From the NCBI GenBank assembly GCA_905178155.1, contig CAJINV010000017.1:426722-490721 (forward strand): a stretch of 64,000 nt of DNA, in the 5' to 3' direction. Shown in pieces: positions 9,075 to 20,312 of the stretch (positions are counted from its first letter, which is position 1; each line of letters starts with the position of its first letter). The translations under genes were made by a program, and so were the position numbers. This stretch comes from Amoebophrya sp. A120 (Eukaryota; Sar; Dinophyceae; Syndiniales; Amoebophryaceae). Under the pieces are notes generated by a model. It was given only the letters and a program-made list of their open reading frames with translations, did no database searches and had not been told where the DNA came from.

Positions 9075-11729
9075 ATGGCTCCCTCTCCAAGCTTTGACAG
9101 CAAGAAGTTTTCTGCCCGCGACACGGTGTCACACACCGAGGCGGCGCACTCGAAAGCCATGGATTTGGCAGCGCACGTGGTGAATTTTGACGACAAGGTT
9201 GCGATGTTGGCCGAAAAAAACAAGTTGCTGAAAGGCAAGCTAGCGGCTCACCAGCTGGACACGGCGGAGGTATTAATTTTCTAGAACAAGCATAAGATTT
9301 TTTTCTGTTGACGCGAAGATACTAACTAAAAGAATCGTAGACCCACTTGTTATGCATTCATTAGTACTGCTGCGTTCATCAAAAAATAACGATCCGAGGT
9401 CATGAGGGAACTGGAGTACACGCGCTTCGCCTGTTTCTACAAGTGGCGCGACATCGTGGCCGCCGAATACCGGCGGAAGAGGTTACAAGCCAAGAAACAA
9501 GCCTTCCAGGAGGACGGGGACCGGCTGCGGTTGGACAAGCTAGATCGCGAAACTGTTTTGCGGGAAGCGGAACGAAAAAAAGCGGAAATGGAGCAGGAGA
9601 AAGCAACATTGCAGGAGGAGTGTACAAACTTCGGCTTTGATGTTTTTCATCCTGGAGTGCATGACTGGTTGCGTTTTTTGTTGAATAATTCACTCACTGA
9701 AATAAAAATACTTGCAAAAGGAAAAGCGAACTTGTTGCGTGCGTGACAAATCGAAGTACTCCCTTGTTGAACTTCAGGTTCCGCCGTGCGGTCCCAGCTC
9801 GAGCAGTTGATATTGGAAGAGAAGCAGCTGGAGTTGCAATTGGCAAGTAACGAAGACTGGCTTGACATCATGCGGACTAACGCAACGGAAAAAGCGCAAC
9901 TGAGAACAAGGCTTTCGTCCTCACAGCAGAGCAAGCACGAGCCTGGTTGTTCTGTTCTCCATTCAAAATCCAGCACACCGCCGCTTACGCCGACAGGAAG
10001 ACACAGCAACGTGTCCGTGTCATCGCTGGTGCGGGAGTTCGGGTATTGAAAAATGCCATGTCTTACTGCGTGAGACGTAGGAAAGTCAGGAGGTTTCATG
10101 GAGCTCCTTTTACGACCTGCCCTCGTCGACGCTCCCGCCCCCCCGCGCGCAGGTCCCGCGCCAGCGCCGGGCCTCCGCGCCAGCGCCGCCCCGCGCCGCG
10201 CGCATCGGCGCCCGTGCCTCCCGCGCGCCCGCCGCCCGCGCCGGCGGGCTTGCAGGGTCACAGCGTCTACGACCTGCCCTCGTAGACGCGGTGGGGGGCC
10301 ACAGCGTCTACGACCTGCCCTCGTAGACGCGGTGGGGGGCCACAGCGTCTACGACCTGCCCTCGTAGACGCGGTGGGGGGCCACGGCGTCTACGACCTGC
10401 CCTCGTAGACGCGGTGGGGGGCCACGGCGTCTACGACCTGCCCTCGTAGACGCGGTGGGGGGCCACGGCGTCTACGGCCTCTGCTCGTAGACGCTGTGGG
10501 GGGTCACAGCGTCTACAACCTCTGCTCGTAGACGCTGTGGGGGGTCACAGCGTCTCCGGCCTCGGCTCGTAGACGCTGCGGGGGGTCACAGCGTCTACGG
10601 CCTCGGCTCGTAGACGCTGCGGGGGGTCACAGCTCCTTTAGCTTTTTGACTACTTCTTGCATGCAACGATGGCAGCTTTTAGTACTGCAAATACTGAGAC
10701 TGACACTGACATCACACACAACTCCCATGCTTCAGGATTCCTCCCTCCTCCTCAACATCCACCTGCAACCCTGCGGGCCCCGGGCAACTGACCCTCCAGC
10801 AGGCTGCGCGCGTGAAGGCCGGGCTGCTGAAGTCCCTCGCGCAGTTGGACGAGTTCAACAAAAAGCGGCACAAGGACGCAGCGGCCGCCTTGGGAGGTCC
10901 TGCGCACCATGCGTGGTCGTCAAGTATGAGGCTGCAGACACAATCCGGGAAGGAGCTGTCGCCGATAACGCCGGAGGTGGTCCTCGGAGAAGATATTAGC
11001 GACTTGCACCGGCAGGCCCGCGGTGACAACACAGAGGAAGTGGTAAACCTGAATAGTGTCACGGTGAACCCACCGCCACCAATAAAAGGCCTGAATTCAT
11101 CAGCATCATCCTATTATACGACCACGCCAAAGAACGCGATGCCACCGACGCGACTCCTCAGCACGAGCAGCTCGTCCGCGTCGGTTGGTATTCCCGCGCC
11201 GGCGAGCGTGACGCTGCCGCGGCCGACGGGCGCGCATTCCAGTTCGACTTTCAATTTACATAGTCGGATCGTCAGCGGAACAAGTGCTGCGGTTGTAGGG
11301 CGTGGAGTGTTGACCAGCACTGGTACTTCTTCTGCTGCTCCTTGTCAAACAGCTACAAGAACGCCAAACAGGAACCACTACGTCGGCGGACAACAGCACA
11401 ACAACCTTGCTGCCGCTACACTATCGGCAGTTGCATCTACAGGCACGTCTGCCACTGTAAGTAGATCAACACTGAGGAAGCCAACCGGTCTGCGGTCGCG
11501 CGCCGGCACGGCTTCTACGACCAGTTTGCTGTCGACACCTCTGCTCAGGGACCGCGGATCAACCGGGGGTGCGTTTTCTGCGCAGGGAGCTGCGGCGGAT
11601 GTAGTTGGGAACAATCTGGGTGCAGAGGGAGCGGACCAGCAGCGAGGGCCGAGAATCAGTGGAAGTGGAAAGAACGTCAAATCTTCCTATTGCTTCAAGA
11701 CTCCGGTCCCAGCGATGGGGCCATTGTAA
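9075..11729 (+). CDS. Coiled-coil hypothetical protein (4 exons)
   Basis: Exons 9075-9269, 9399-9621, 9778-10042 and 10736-11729 join to 558 residues. All three introns are GT-AG (129, 156 and 693 bp). Residues from about 30 to 175 are charged and helical (KKQAFQEDGDRLRLDK, RKKAEMEQEKATLQEE, QLEQLILEEKQLELQL), a likely coiled coil. After residue 230 another short helix (LQQAARVKAGLLKSLAQLDE) leads into a Ser/Thr/Ala-rich disordered tail. I do not recognise the family. A cytoskeletal or ciliary role would be a guess based on the coiled coil and the BBS1 neighbour. The large third intron carries a hairpin minisatellite. Exon joins were chosen by frame only, since there is no family to guide them. 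Confidence 0.7.
10104..10258 (+). repeat. Very GC-rich leader of the minisatellite
   Basis: Part of intron 3 of the coiled-coil gene. It opens with a degenerate repeat unit (TACGACCTGCCCTCGTCGAC) and continues as almost pure G and C up to the first full unit. It is far more GC-rich than the flanking exons. Confidence 0.7.
10259..10640 (+). repeat. 41-bp minisatellite, nine tandem hairpin units
   Basis: Nine units of exactly 41 bp begin at 10259, 10300, 10341, 10382, 10423, 10464, 10505, 10546 and 10587, with a partial tenth at 10628. Each unit contains an inverted repeat: GCGTCTACGA, a 7-base loop, then TCGTAGACGC, followed by a run of six G. Later units differ (loop, and GGTGG to TGTGG or TGCGG); in unit 7 the changes extend the pairing to 11 bp (ACAGCGTCTAC with GTAGACGCTGT). 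It lies wholly inside a GT-AG intron. Confidence 0.95.
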
Positions 11730-12172
11730 GATGACAAACGAACATAAGATGAAAGAATCAATTACGAAAAATGATAATCGCGGAACACTGGTGCAGCTGA
11801 ACGGCCACACATTTGTACAATTTTTTGAAAATAGAAAAGCAGAGAACATTTCTGCAAGAGCTTCAAACACGAGCTAAGCCTAAGTGCCTAGCACCTGTTC
11901 TCTCCATGCCGACGAAGTTGCCGATGAGGGCCTTCGAACACCTTTCGAGCTCCTTGCGGCCTATCTTCGTCAAAAAGACCGTTTCTGAAATTGCCTTCGT
12001 TGGTTGCAAGTTCTGTTCACAAGCTGCTGTTTGCTCCTACGGAAGATCTTTCGTAATCCACAAGCTACTGCTGCTTGTTTAGCTTTTTCTAGCGTCTCTA
12101 TACTTTTATTTTGCCAATTGTTTCTAGTACGGCTCCTAGTCATAGCACCACTCCGCTAAATATTCACCAAAC
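11730..12172. other. Intergenic, no gene seen
   Basis: Short spacer before mL41. One 90-residue frame has no start context or motif that I trust. Confidence 0.5.
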
Positions 12173-12460
12173 ATGAGTCTCTTCTTCCCCTCGCCGGCGA
12201 CGTTGTTCGCAAAGATGGGTCCGACCAAAGGCCGCGGACCGCTGATCAGCAAGCGCGCCCCGCATTTCCGCAAGGGCTTTGGGTCCATTGGTTTGGGAAG
12301 GCACACGAAAAAGGCGTTTTTTCATGTGAATCCGCAACTAGTGCCCATGTTCAAAGTGCCCGATCTGACCGGGTTCAAGTTGAAACCCTACGTGTCCAGG
12401 AGAACGCCGGTCGTAAACAATGCCTGCGAATACTGGCGAACTGGACATTTCATTCCATGA
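12173..12460 (+). CDS. MRPL41: Mitochondrial large-subunit ribosomal protein mL41
   Basis: A 95-residue single-exon protein. The core VPMFKVPDLTGFKLKPYVSR matches the mL41 signature (human: VVPDLTGFKLKPYVS). It is preceded by a basic Gly-rich segment (TKGRGPLISKRAPHFRKGFG) as in the family. The first residues (MSLFFPSPATLFAKM) are hydrophobic and hydroxylated and could act as a mitochondrial targeting sequence. mL41 is specific to mitochondrial ribosomes and sits near the large-subunit central region. The protein ends soon after the core (YWRTGHFIP), shorter than the human 137 residues, as in other short protist forms. The ATG at 12173 is the first in frame. Confidence 0.88.
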   Translation: MSLFFPSPATLFAKMGPTKGRGPLISKRAPHFRKGFGSIGLGRHTKKAFFHVNPQLVPMFKVPDLTGFKLKPYVSRRTPVVNNACEYWRTGHFIP

Positions 12461-13218
12461 AACAAAGAAAGTGCAGAAGCGGAGCAGGTGTACATTGTCG
12501 TCCAGCACGCCGCAACTTACTGCCATCGATAAAAACCGTCAATGGAAGCTGTGTCTTGACGTTCACGATGACGGCATTGTTAGTAGTCAAGTTGAAGAAG
12601 AGCGGTCTAACAACTGCTCTCGCTGTGTCCTCGGCGACACAAAAATCGATCCAGGAGTAAAAATATCTGTCGAAGGAGATCCTGCGCAAAGCCTCAGAAC
12701 GACATACGAATGCTCAGAAGCAGGACATAATCAGATCGCACACCGTGAAACAAAGGATCTTGATACAATGCACCGTGTGAGGAGCAGCGTGGACCTAAAA
12801 TGTAAAATAAAAATGATTTTCCGTCTCCGCTCACATAGTAAAGCTAAAGGCACCGCACCGATCCAAGTATTGATCCAATGCAATGGATAGGTGCAAGAAT
12901 GTGAAATCGCTCTAAAGCAAAATGAAATGTATGCTCTTCCACACAACGCAGATCAAAACATCAAATTTCCGGTGCTACTAATTCATGCGCTCTTCAAAAC
13001 GTAAATTGGGATGAATTGCGTTGGATCTAAGTATGATTTGAATTTGTGATACAACTTCAGGTGGGTTTTCCCGTAATAAGTACCATGGCTAGACATAAAG
13101 ATTGACTTGTGTTTCTATTTGACCTCAAAGTCGGATTTCTTATTTTTGACTCTGCGTAGTTCGAGTTCCTCTTCCTGGCCTCGCCTCATCATTTCCCCGC
13201 GTGGAAGAGAGGGCAAAA
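12461..13218. other. Intergenic, no convincing gene
   Basis: A 156-residue frame (12420-12890) overlaps the end of mL41 in another frame; it has no recognisable motif and ordinary composition, so it is not called. The remainder is AT-rich spacer and presumed 5' region of RBM19. Confidence 0.45.
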
Positions 13219-16200
13219 ATGGTAGAAGCGACCTCAAGCGACCTTGCCAACTCTTCTCGGGTGGTTTTGAAGAATATTCCGCCCTATGTTTCGGAAGCGA
13301 AGCTACGGGAGCGCTTCCGCGCGCACGGATCCTTGACGGATGTGAAGATTTTGACGACGAAGGCCGGCACCTCACGGCAGTTGGCGTTCCTTGGGTTCAA
13401 GACGCCGGAAGAGGCCAGAAGGTATGGATTTTCTAGGTTTTTTGTTTTTGTTGGTCGTTCTCCTTGCTTGATATCATCATGTGTAGCACTGGGTATGGGA
13501 AGATCTTGATGTGTAGTCGTGTAAGAAAGTACTTCTGAAATCGACCCCCGTCGCCGATTAACGCAGGTGTGTGAAGGCCAACCACCGAACTTTTTTCGAC
13601 GCTTACAAGCTCCAAGTAGAGATCGCAAAACCCGTGGGCGACACGAACCTGCAGCGACCCTGGAGCAAGCACTCGAAGGGGAGCTCAAAATTCGAAAAGC
13701 AATTGGCGAAGAGCAAAGTGGGAGGAGGCGAAGGAGCAGATACAGTGCCAAACAAAACGGTGGAGGGTATCGCAGGTGCGACTTCTGTCGCGAAGAAATC
13801 TGCGAAAAGATCCAAAGCAGATGAAAAGAGCTTTGTCGCTGGACAGGGAGGAAGCGACGAAGCTGCAGCTCCTTCAACATTGTCCCCGGCAAAAGCGTTC
13901 GGAGAGGCAGCCGAGAAAAATGAAGACGAAGCTCTGCTTGCGGATGACGATAACGATGACGATTTTCTGTCCCGATTCAAAACCAACGCCGACGATTTGG
14001 AGTCAGACGGCGAAGACGCTGCAGGGCAGAAGCGGAAAGCAGACGAAAGAGATCATAACGCAGAATCCGCGACCACCTCGCCTGTTTCCACTAACCAGGA
14101 CGGAAGCTCCTCCGCTGCCGATCGCGACAAGTTGTCAACAGCAAAGGATGTTGAAACAGCCACTCCAGCAACAGGTGCCCCTTGTAGTTCCTCGTCGGCG
14201 GCGTCCACCGGACGTCTGTTCGTCACGAACCTGCCCTACAGCACTACCGAGGAGGAGCTAAAAGATTTTTTCGAACGGTTCGGAAGAAGTAGCGGACAGA
14301 ACACGACGACAGGTCCTCGTGACATAGACATAATGGAGGTCGGCGAAGTGAAGATTCCGAAAGACGAGGACACGAAGAAGTCCCGCGGCTTCGGCTTCGT
14401 CACCTACGTGTTCCCGGAGCACGCGGTCCGAGCCCTCGCCGAGTTGGACAAACAGTGCTTTCAGGGGCGCCTGATTTCCGTCCAGGACGCGAAGGAACAG
14501 ACTTCGAAAGACGGCGGGGTTGAGACGGAAGCAGGGGGTGCTACCAGCATGTTGACGGGTTTATCGAGTGCAAACAGCCACAGCAAGGCGGGTGCTGCTG
14601 AAAAATCTTCCTACAAGCGGCAGAAGCAGCAGGAGCTGAAGCAGCAGCAGTCGGAAAAGATCTGGAATCTGCTTTACATGTCGGCGAATTCCGCGACCGA
14701 CGCGATGGCGAAGCGGTATGGCGTTCTCAACTGTTACATTCTCAACTGTTTACGTGATTTGTCATGCAAATTTACCACCAAGATCGCCACGATTCAGCTG
14801 CTTCGCATGACAAATATCCGAAGGGCTAAACAGAATCTAAATCTGTGCCAAATCTGTGATGCAAAAGGCGCAATCTTCCCCCTTTCACTTTCGCCGTTCT
14901 TGCATTACAAATTCATGTCACAGTTGAGAATGTAACATTTGAGAACGCCATAAGCGGCTCGGCGTGGAGAAACGCGACCTGCTTTCCAAGGAGCACGACA
15001 AACTGGCAGTCACGGTGGCTTTGGGCGAGACGCAAATCATCGCGGAGACGAAGCGGTGGCTGGAAAAGGAAAACATCTGGGTGGACGCCTTCACCAGAAG
15101 TGGCAAAACCCTGCTCTCCGCGACCGAAAACCCGTTCGAGGAAAAAGCGGCAGCAATCGGAGGTGCATCATCTTCGGCAGGAGCTTCCTCTTCTTCATCG
15201 ACAACAGGAGGCCCACAGCAGCCGGTGCAGCACCGGCGCGCGAAAGACGTTTTTCTGGTGAAACATCTGCCCGCCGAGTCGGTGTCCGAGGCGGAGCTGC
15301 GGGAGCGATTCGCGCGGTTCGGCGAAATCCGGCGGTTCTGTCTGGCGCCGTCAAAAACGGTGTGCGTCGTGCAGTTTGCGAGCAGTGTGGAGGCGGAGCG
15401 GTGCTTCAACAAAGTGAATTTCTCCCGGTACAAGCACGTTCCCTTGTTTCTGGAATGGGCACCCGAACAGATCTTCAGGAACGCAGGGGAACTACCTAGT
15501 AAAGATCAGGCGACCAAGAATCAGAAGGTACAAGAATCTGCTGGGGTATCAGGTGATGCGACGTCTGCAAAGCAGGGTGCAAATGGCGACCAGCAAGGTG
15601 AAGAACAAACGACTGACCAGCAGCACCCTTCGTGCAGCATTTTCGTGAAATATCTGAACTTCAACACCACCGAGATGAAACTGGAGCAGATCTTCCGGCA
15701 GCACGAGGGCTTCAAAAAGGTCACTCTGATGAAGAAGAAGGGCTTATCGTCAACCTCCGACAGCGCAGCAAAGCAAGTGTCGATGGGGTACGGATTTATC
15801 GAGTACCAAACTATGCAGCAGTGCGAGGCCGTGGTCAAAAAACGGCAGAACATGCCCCTGGACGGCCACGTACTGCAGCTGCAGGTGTCGGACCGGAAAA
15901 AGGCGGGGCAGTTTAAGGACAAGCAAAAATCTCTGGCCGGAGTAGAGATATCATCAACGTCGTCTAGGAGAAAAAACAACGCAGAACAGGACGCCGATTC
16001 TGCGGCCAACGGGGACGAAAATAAGCCGCTGTCCAACAAGCTGTGTGTGAGGAACATCGCTTTTGAGACGACGAAGTCTGAGCTGCAGCAGCTCTTCGCA
16101 CCCTACGGGACGGTGACCTCTCTGCGCCTGCCGAAGAAGGCCGACCGGTCCGGCCAGCACAGGGGGTTCGCGTTTGTGGATTTCCTGACGAATATCAAAT

Positions 16201-16782
16201 GTAAAAATGTCTGGGTCTGGAAGATTGCGAGATTTGTCATGCACATTTTGCATGACTCCCGATGTCTGTGATGCATGCCCTAGCATCACAGATTTTGCGA
16301 GGGCTTCCTGATGCCTATACCGCATGACAAATGCTCTCTCCGTGTACGCAAAACTTGGACTCTCTTTGCTGCTCATGCAATACAGATTTTTTTAGAATCC
16401 AAAATCAGCATGACAAGTTGGATTCTTCCAGACCCAGACATTTTTACATTTGATAACGAAATCCGACTGCTTGAACGCGTTTGAAAACCTGCAGCACACA
16501 CACTTGTACGGCCGGAAGCTGGTCTTGGAGCCCGCAGAGAAGGAAGCGCTCACGCTAGAGGAGATCCAAGCCGCGCAAGTCTTGAATTTGACGAAGCAGT
16601 CGGAAAAGGAAAAGCGAAAAAGGGAGAATGTAGTTGATGCTGGTAGAAGTACCGCAACGGCTTCCGAGCAGAAGAGCGCGGGATCATTCGCTGCGCAAGT
16701 CTTGGAAGACGGCGGACACAAGGGGAAGAATTCCTCGACTGGGAAACCCCCGAAAAAGAAACGGAAGATTGCAAAATCGTAG
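13219..16782 (+). CDS. RBM19: RBM19/Mrd1-like multi-RRM ribosome biogenesis factor (4 exons)
   Basis: Exons 13219-13421, 13567-14716, 14958-16192 and 16461-16782 give 969 residues, close to human RBM19 (960). Several RRMs are visible: RVVLKNIPPYVSEAKL near the start, then RLFVTNLPYSTTEEELKDFF, VFLVKHLPAESVSEAELRER, SIFVKYLNFNTTEMKLEQIF and KLCVRNIAFETTKSELQQLF with its RNP1 GFAFVDFLT. Family landmarks agree: RPWSKHSK after RRM1, SYKRQKQQE, WNLLYM..NSATDAMAKR, VALGETQ, LFLEWAP and HLYGRKLVLE. Mrd1/RBM19 acts in the nucleolus in 18S rRNA processing within the small-subunit processome. Intron 1 is GT-AG; introns 2 and 3 are TIR elements flanked by direct repeats (AAGCGG, ACGAA) whose precise loss restores DAMAKRLGVEK and FVDFLTKSDC. 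The GTG at 13201 is not used; the first ATG is 13219. A C-terminal PPKKKRKI looks like a nuclear localisation signal. Confidence 0.93.
14717..14957 (+). mobile_element. Introner-like element, RBM19 intron 2
   Basis: Terminal inverted repeats of 31 bp (14718-14748 and 14921-14951, one mismatch), starting ATGGCGTTCTCAACTG, are flanked by the direct repeat AAGCGG (14711-14716 and 14952-14957). Removing the element and one repeat copy joins GCGAAGCGG to CTCGGC in frame. No placement within the repeat gives GT-AG. The interior has GATTTGTCATGCAAAT near the left end. Confidence 0.9.
16193..16460 (+). mobile_element. Introner-like element, RBM19 intron 3 (family 1)
   Basis: Inverted repeats of about 31 bp (16194-16224 and 16424-16454) containing AAAAATGTCTGGGTCTGGAA and its complement, flanked by the direct repeat ACGAA (16188-16192 and 16456-16460). 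Exact loss of element plus one ACGAA gives FVDFLTKSDCLNAFE, the RBM19 motif. The interior matches the element at 60919-61185 on the opposite strand. Confidence 0.93.
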
Positions 16783-17704
16783 AACTTGCAAAAGAACGGG
16801 TACAAAAGTTGCAAAAGTCCGTAGAAATTGCAAAATCCTAGAACTCTTAAACCGAATATCTTCTTCGCTTTCACTTGACAAAGCTTTGAGAAGCTTGACT
16901 TTTCCGCCCGATGGGCGTTATGAAAGCTAAGCACCCGCGAACGCACGCTGCTCGAGTTGTACTCCACTAGAAAACAGGGGTTGTGTTTTTGGGATGTTCG
17001 TACGCAAAGCGGTTGAGAGGAGGCGAAAACTGCTATAGTATCAAGACGAGAGCATTGTTTTTTTATGCATGGTGTGTCTATTTGGCAAGCGGAAAAAGGA
17101 AAAGCAAAAGCCCTAGATCTCGAATAGGATCGGTGGAAACCTCTCTTCGCAAATTTTATTTCTCGTGCAAATTTGTGATACAGCAGCAGCTGTAGCAGTT
17201 CCCCTTACACTTCTAGCTCCAGGTCCTCTTCACGTTCTTTATTTCCAAACCCTACTGTTTCTCTGACGTCTCTCCTCTTCGCTTCTCCGCTGAGGTCGTA
17301 CGACGAGAAAGCATCAACGGATTCGTCTTTCAAATTGGTTTTATTGTGTCTTGATGCCCACTGTTTCTACCGAGTTCGGGATTATTATACCGTTTAGTAT
17401 CTAGTTCTAGAGGCGTACCGCACCAGCTGAAGCAAGAGTTTATCGATAGTTCTCTTCCTCTTTGATCTGCGTCTGCTGCTGATCCAAGAAAGATAGCGTC
17501 GAGGTTTCAAACATATTATCAGTAGTTTCCCTTTCCGTTTCTTTGTTGCTATAATTAATTAAGCGCGAAACAGAGCCACAGACTAAGCTCTTCTTCGTCT
17601 TCGCTGTGAGAATCTGGAGAGCACTCATAGACACATACAATTTGCAATCTCCAAGGCTCACACACAGCTACGTACAGTCAGTCTCGGCAAGTTGTAATTT
17701 GAAC
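16783..17704. other. Intergenic, no gene seen
   Basis: AT-rich spacer between RBM19 and the cathepsin gene, with an imperfect repeat of AAAAGTTGCAAAAGTCCG-like text near 16795-16840. No gene recognised. Confidence 0.5.
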
Positions 17705-20312
17705 ATGTTCTCGTCGAACCGAGAGCGCCGGGTCGTGCCTGCGCGTGCAGGTGCTACCGCGGCAATGGTGCTGTTGCTCTCTTCCAAGGCAACCGTCAAT
17801 GTTGCCGCCGACACGATGGAGAAAAGAAGTTCAACAGTGAAGAAATACACCCTGACGAAAAAGAAGTACATGAATGAGTACAAGGTCATGCCGGGGCACA
17901 CCAAAAAGGAGCATATCATCTCGGACCGCACACACATGCAGCTGAAAGCAACCGAGCTTCCGGCAGAGCTGAACTGGGCCGATTATGCACGGGGAAGACT
18001 GCGCTAGTGTACCTACTAGTTTTCTTTGCCTGCAGCTGCAGCTGTGAAGATGATGAAGATCACAGCACTTTTTACAAGTGGGCCGCGCTCGAAATTGAAC
18101 TTGTACAACTTCGTGCGCCTGTGCAGTTGGAGTTTAGGCTAGTACCTGAAGAAAGCGCAGAAAAAAATGAAAATAGGGGCGCGCTTCCAGATGAATGACA
18201 CCACCTTTAAGCGGTGTTTAAAGAACGCCTTCGCAATTTTTTTTTGTTGCGAAACTGCTACACATGGATAATCATGGTACACCAGACGAGTTATTTTTTC
18301 TTGCATACCGACGTGAAGGGAAAGAGCCTGCTGACAAAGAATCTGAACCAACACATTCCGCAGTATTGTGGTAAGTATACTAGTCTTCGTTTTTTTAACT
18401 TTAATACGTGAAGATCCTGTTCCTGAAGATCCTGAGTGACTGAATGATTATCTCCTCAGCACAGGTCGTGTCCGCACCTAGTAGGAATATTTATAGAAAA
18501 GCAACACTACGAAACGCAAACGACGACATGGACATCATGATCCTGATATCAAATAAAGGTTCCTGCTGGGCCCACGGTGCAATCTCAGCGCTCTCGGACC
18601 GCATTAAAATCGCACGAAAGGGGAAGAGCCCGGACATCAACCTGTCGGTACAGCATATCCCACGAAAAAACTGTTTCACTGTGATGATCTTGCAAGATCT
18701 GTATCACAAGTTTGTTACACATGACACAGAGAATTTGCCATGCGCGCTTCCAAAGGGAAAACACCGCTAAAGAGTCGAGGTCTTGCAGGTGTGGCAAGAC
18801 AAATAGTTCTGTCTTCCATTCTATGCATCACAAGTTCACAGCGAAGCAGTTTTTTCTTGCGATACAGCACGTGTTGAATTGCGGTGGCGAGGTCGCCGGA
18901 AGCTGTTACGGAGGATCGCAGTCCGGAGCTTACCAGTGGATCCATGATAACGGGTAAATTGTCTATACTGCAGCCTTTTTTAGACCCATGTTGATCGTGA
19001 GGTCTTGCTTGCTGTCTGCTATTCTTGCTCCCCGCTTTACCGGCATTGATCGCCGTGCATACTTCTGCATGTCTACGATTCTACTTAGCGGTAATACTAA
19101 CAGTTGCTCCACTTGCACTAGCTAGATGGGAACTAAGCTGCACCTCTTCGTTCTTTGTCTCAGATACTTACACATGACGCACCGTCTTCTACTTTTTCGA
19201 GCACACATACTGGAAAATATCCGGAAAACTACCCCTGCAGTTTCGTCGCCTACGACAGTGGGAACCCCTACCTTGCCTGCTCTTCCGATAGCAAGAACGG
19301 CATTTGCGTGCACGCCGATTTCACTTGCACGGCCAAGAACGTCGCGAGAACTTGCTCTGTATCCATTCTGCAAATTTCAATTTAGCGACGTAGTACTACA
19401 CATAGCGTGCTATATGAAAAATCCTTACCATGATGCGCCAGAACTATCTTTCTTGCTTGAAACATGCCAGCAAAGTCACGGCCACTTCTTGTGCTGTGCA
19501 GGGGGCGACATTAACGTGGAATGCAAGGCTGTAAATAAAAAACCTAGTACAACAGCTGCATGCGCTATGTCGCTTATGATACCTACTTTTGCAGTGGATA
19601 CTATACCTTTCCGGAGATGGGCGGAAAGTGTGTGGGGTTGACCCATTTTCCGAACGCGACTATTGCGGAATACGGCATGGTGTCGGGTGTGGAAGACATG
19701 AAGAAGGAGCTGATGCGCGGGCCCTTGGCCTGTGGTAAGTGAACAACGTGATGCATAAAATAAAGCTCGTTGTTTTTTCATACTGAAACAGCACTAGCAG
19801 ATGCATCGGAAGTACAACGTAGACGGGAGGTTTTACTTGTATTCGTCACACTTCATCACCATTTGCTCTGACATCGCTTTCGATCTGATCCATCTTTCAA
19901 TCACTTTTAAGGTATCGACGCCGACAACCTGCGTGACTATCACAAGGGCGTTTTGGACATTCCGGACGGCACGCGCAACATCAATCACGTGATTTCGGTC
20001 ATTGGGTGGGGCAAAACCCCGGAGGGCAAGGAGTACTGGATTGGTCGCAACAGCTGGGGCGAGTACTGGGGCGAGCTCGGGCACTTCCGCATTGCCACCG
20101 GCGGGTCACAGGCGGGCATCGAGGACGAGTGCTCCTGGGCGGTGCCGGGGTCCTGGACCGAGAACAACTTTCCGTGTGAGGAAGACGGCACGGGGTGCTT
20201 GGAAGAGGGCGACCAGGCGGGAACACCGGTACTCACCAATCTGGTGGAGAAGAACGTGCTGAAGAAGAACAAGGTGCAAGCGGAACAAGCGCAGGAGGAG
20301 GTGTACAACTAG
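17705..20312 (+). CDS. CTSZ: Cathepsin X/Z-like cysteine protease, papain family C1A (7 exons)
   Basis: Exons 17705-17996, 18323-18370, 18559-18655, 18870-18953, 19202-19358, 19602-19734 and 19912-20312 give 403 residues. The mature start [14 protein letters not shown] leads to [14 protein letters not shown], where Gln forms the oxyanion hole, Cys is catalytic, and HIP is the cathepsin X mini-loop. Then follow [30 protein letters not shown] (catalytic His) and [14 protein letters not shown] (catalytic Asn). Family members are lysosomal carboxypeptidases; here a lysosomal or secreted digestive role is inferred. The N-terminus has a hydrophobic stretch (AMVLLLSS) after a basic lead, a possible signal. 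Introns 2 and 6 are GT-AG, intron 4 can be read as GT-AG, introns 1 and 3 are bounded by direct repeats (GGGAA, TACAGCA), and intron 5 is GT-AC with inverted-repeat ends. A Glu-rich C-terminal tail of about 45 residues is extra. Intron 1 and 4 borders are the least sure. Confidence 0.88.
18656..18869 (+). mobile_element. Introner-like element, cathepsin intron 3
   Basis: Imperfect inverted repeats of about 30 bp share GAAAAAACTG near the outer ends (left ATCCCACGAAAAAACTG, right complement ATCGCAAGAAAAAACTG). The direct repeat TACAGCA flanks it (18649-18655 and 18863-18869). Loss of the element plus one repeat gives [11 protein letters not shown], as expected for C1A proteases. Confidence 0.85.
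19359..19601 (+). mobile_element. Introner-like element, cathepsin intron 5 (GT-AC ends)
   Basis: The left end GTATCCATTCTGCAAA and the right end complement GTATCCACTGCAAAAG form an imperfect inverted repeat, and both sides carry an AGCGAC(G/A)TAG-like block a little further in. Joining TGCTCT to TATACC keeps frame ([11 protein letters not shown]). No clear direct repeat flanks it. Confidence 0.65.

Noticed and set aside
9647-10367. Several Arg/Pro/Ala-rich frames over the GC-rich minisatellite, both strands
   Set aside because: They are simple translations of the repeat and its GC-rich leader, inside an intron with clear GT-AG borders.
10259-10640. CRISPR-like array
   Set aside because: Units are contiguous and nearly identical with no unique spacers, in a eukaryotic intron.
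12420-12890. 156-residue frame after mL41
   Set aside because: Overlaps the end of mL41 in another frame, with no motif or start context.
18007-18198. Short frame in cathepsin intron 1 as an extra exon
   Set aside because: Inserting it would disrupt the LNWADYARG to NQHIPQYCG spacing expected in cathepsin X.
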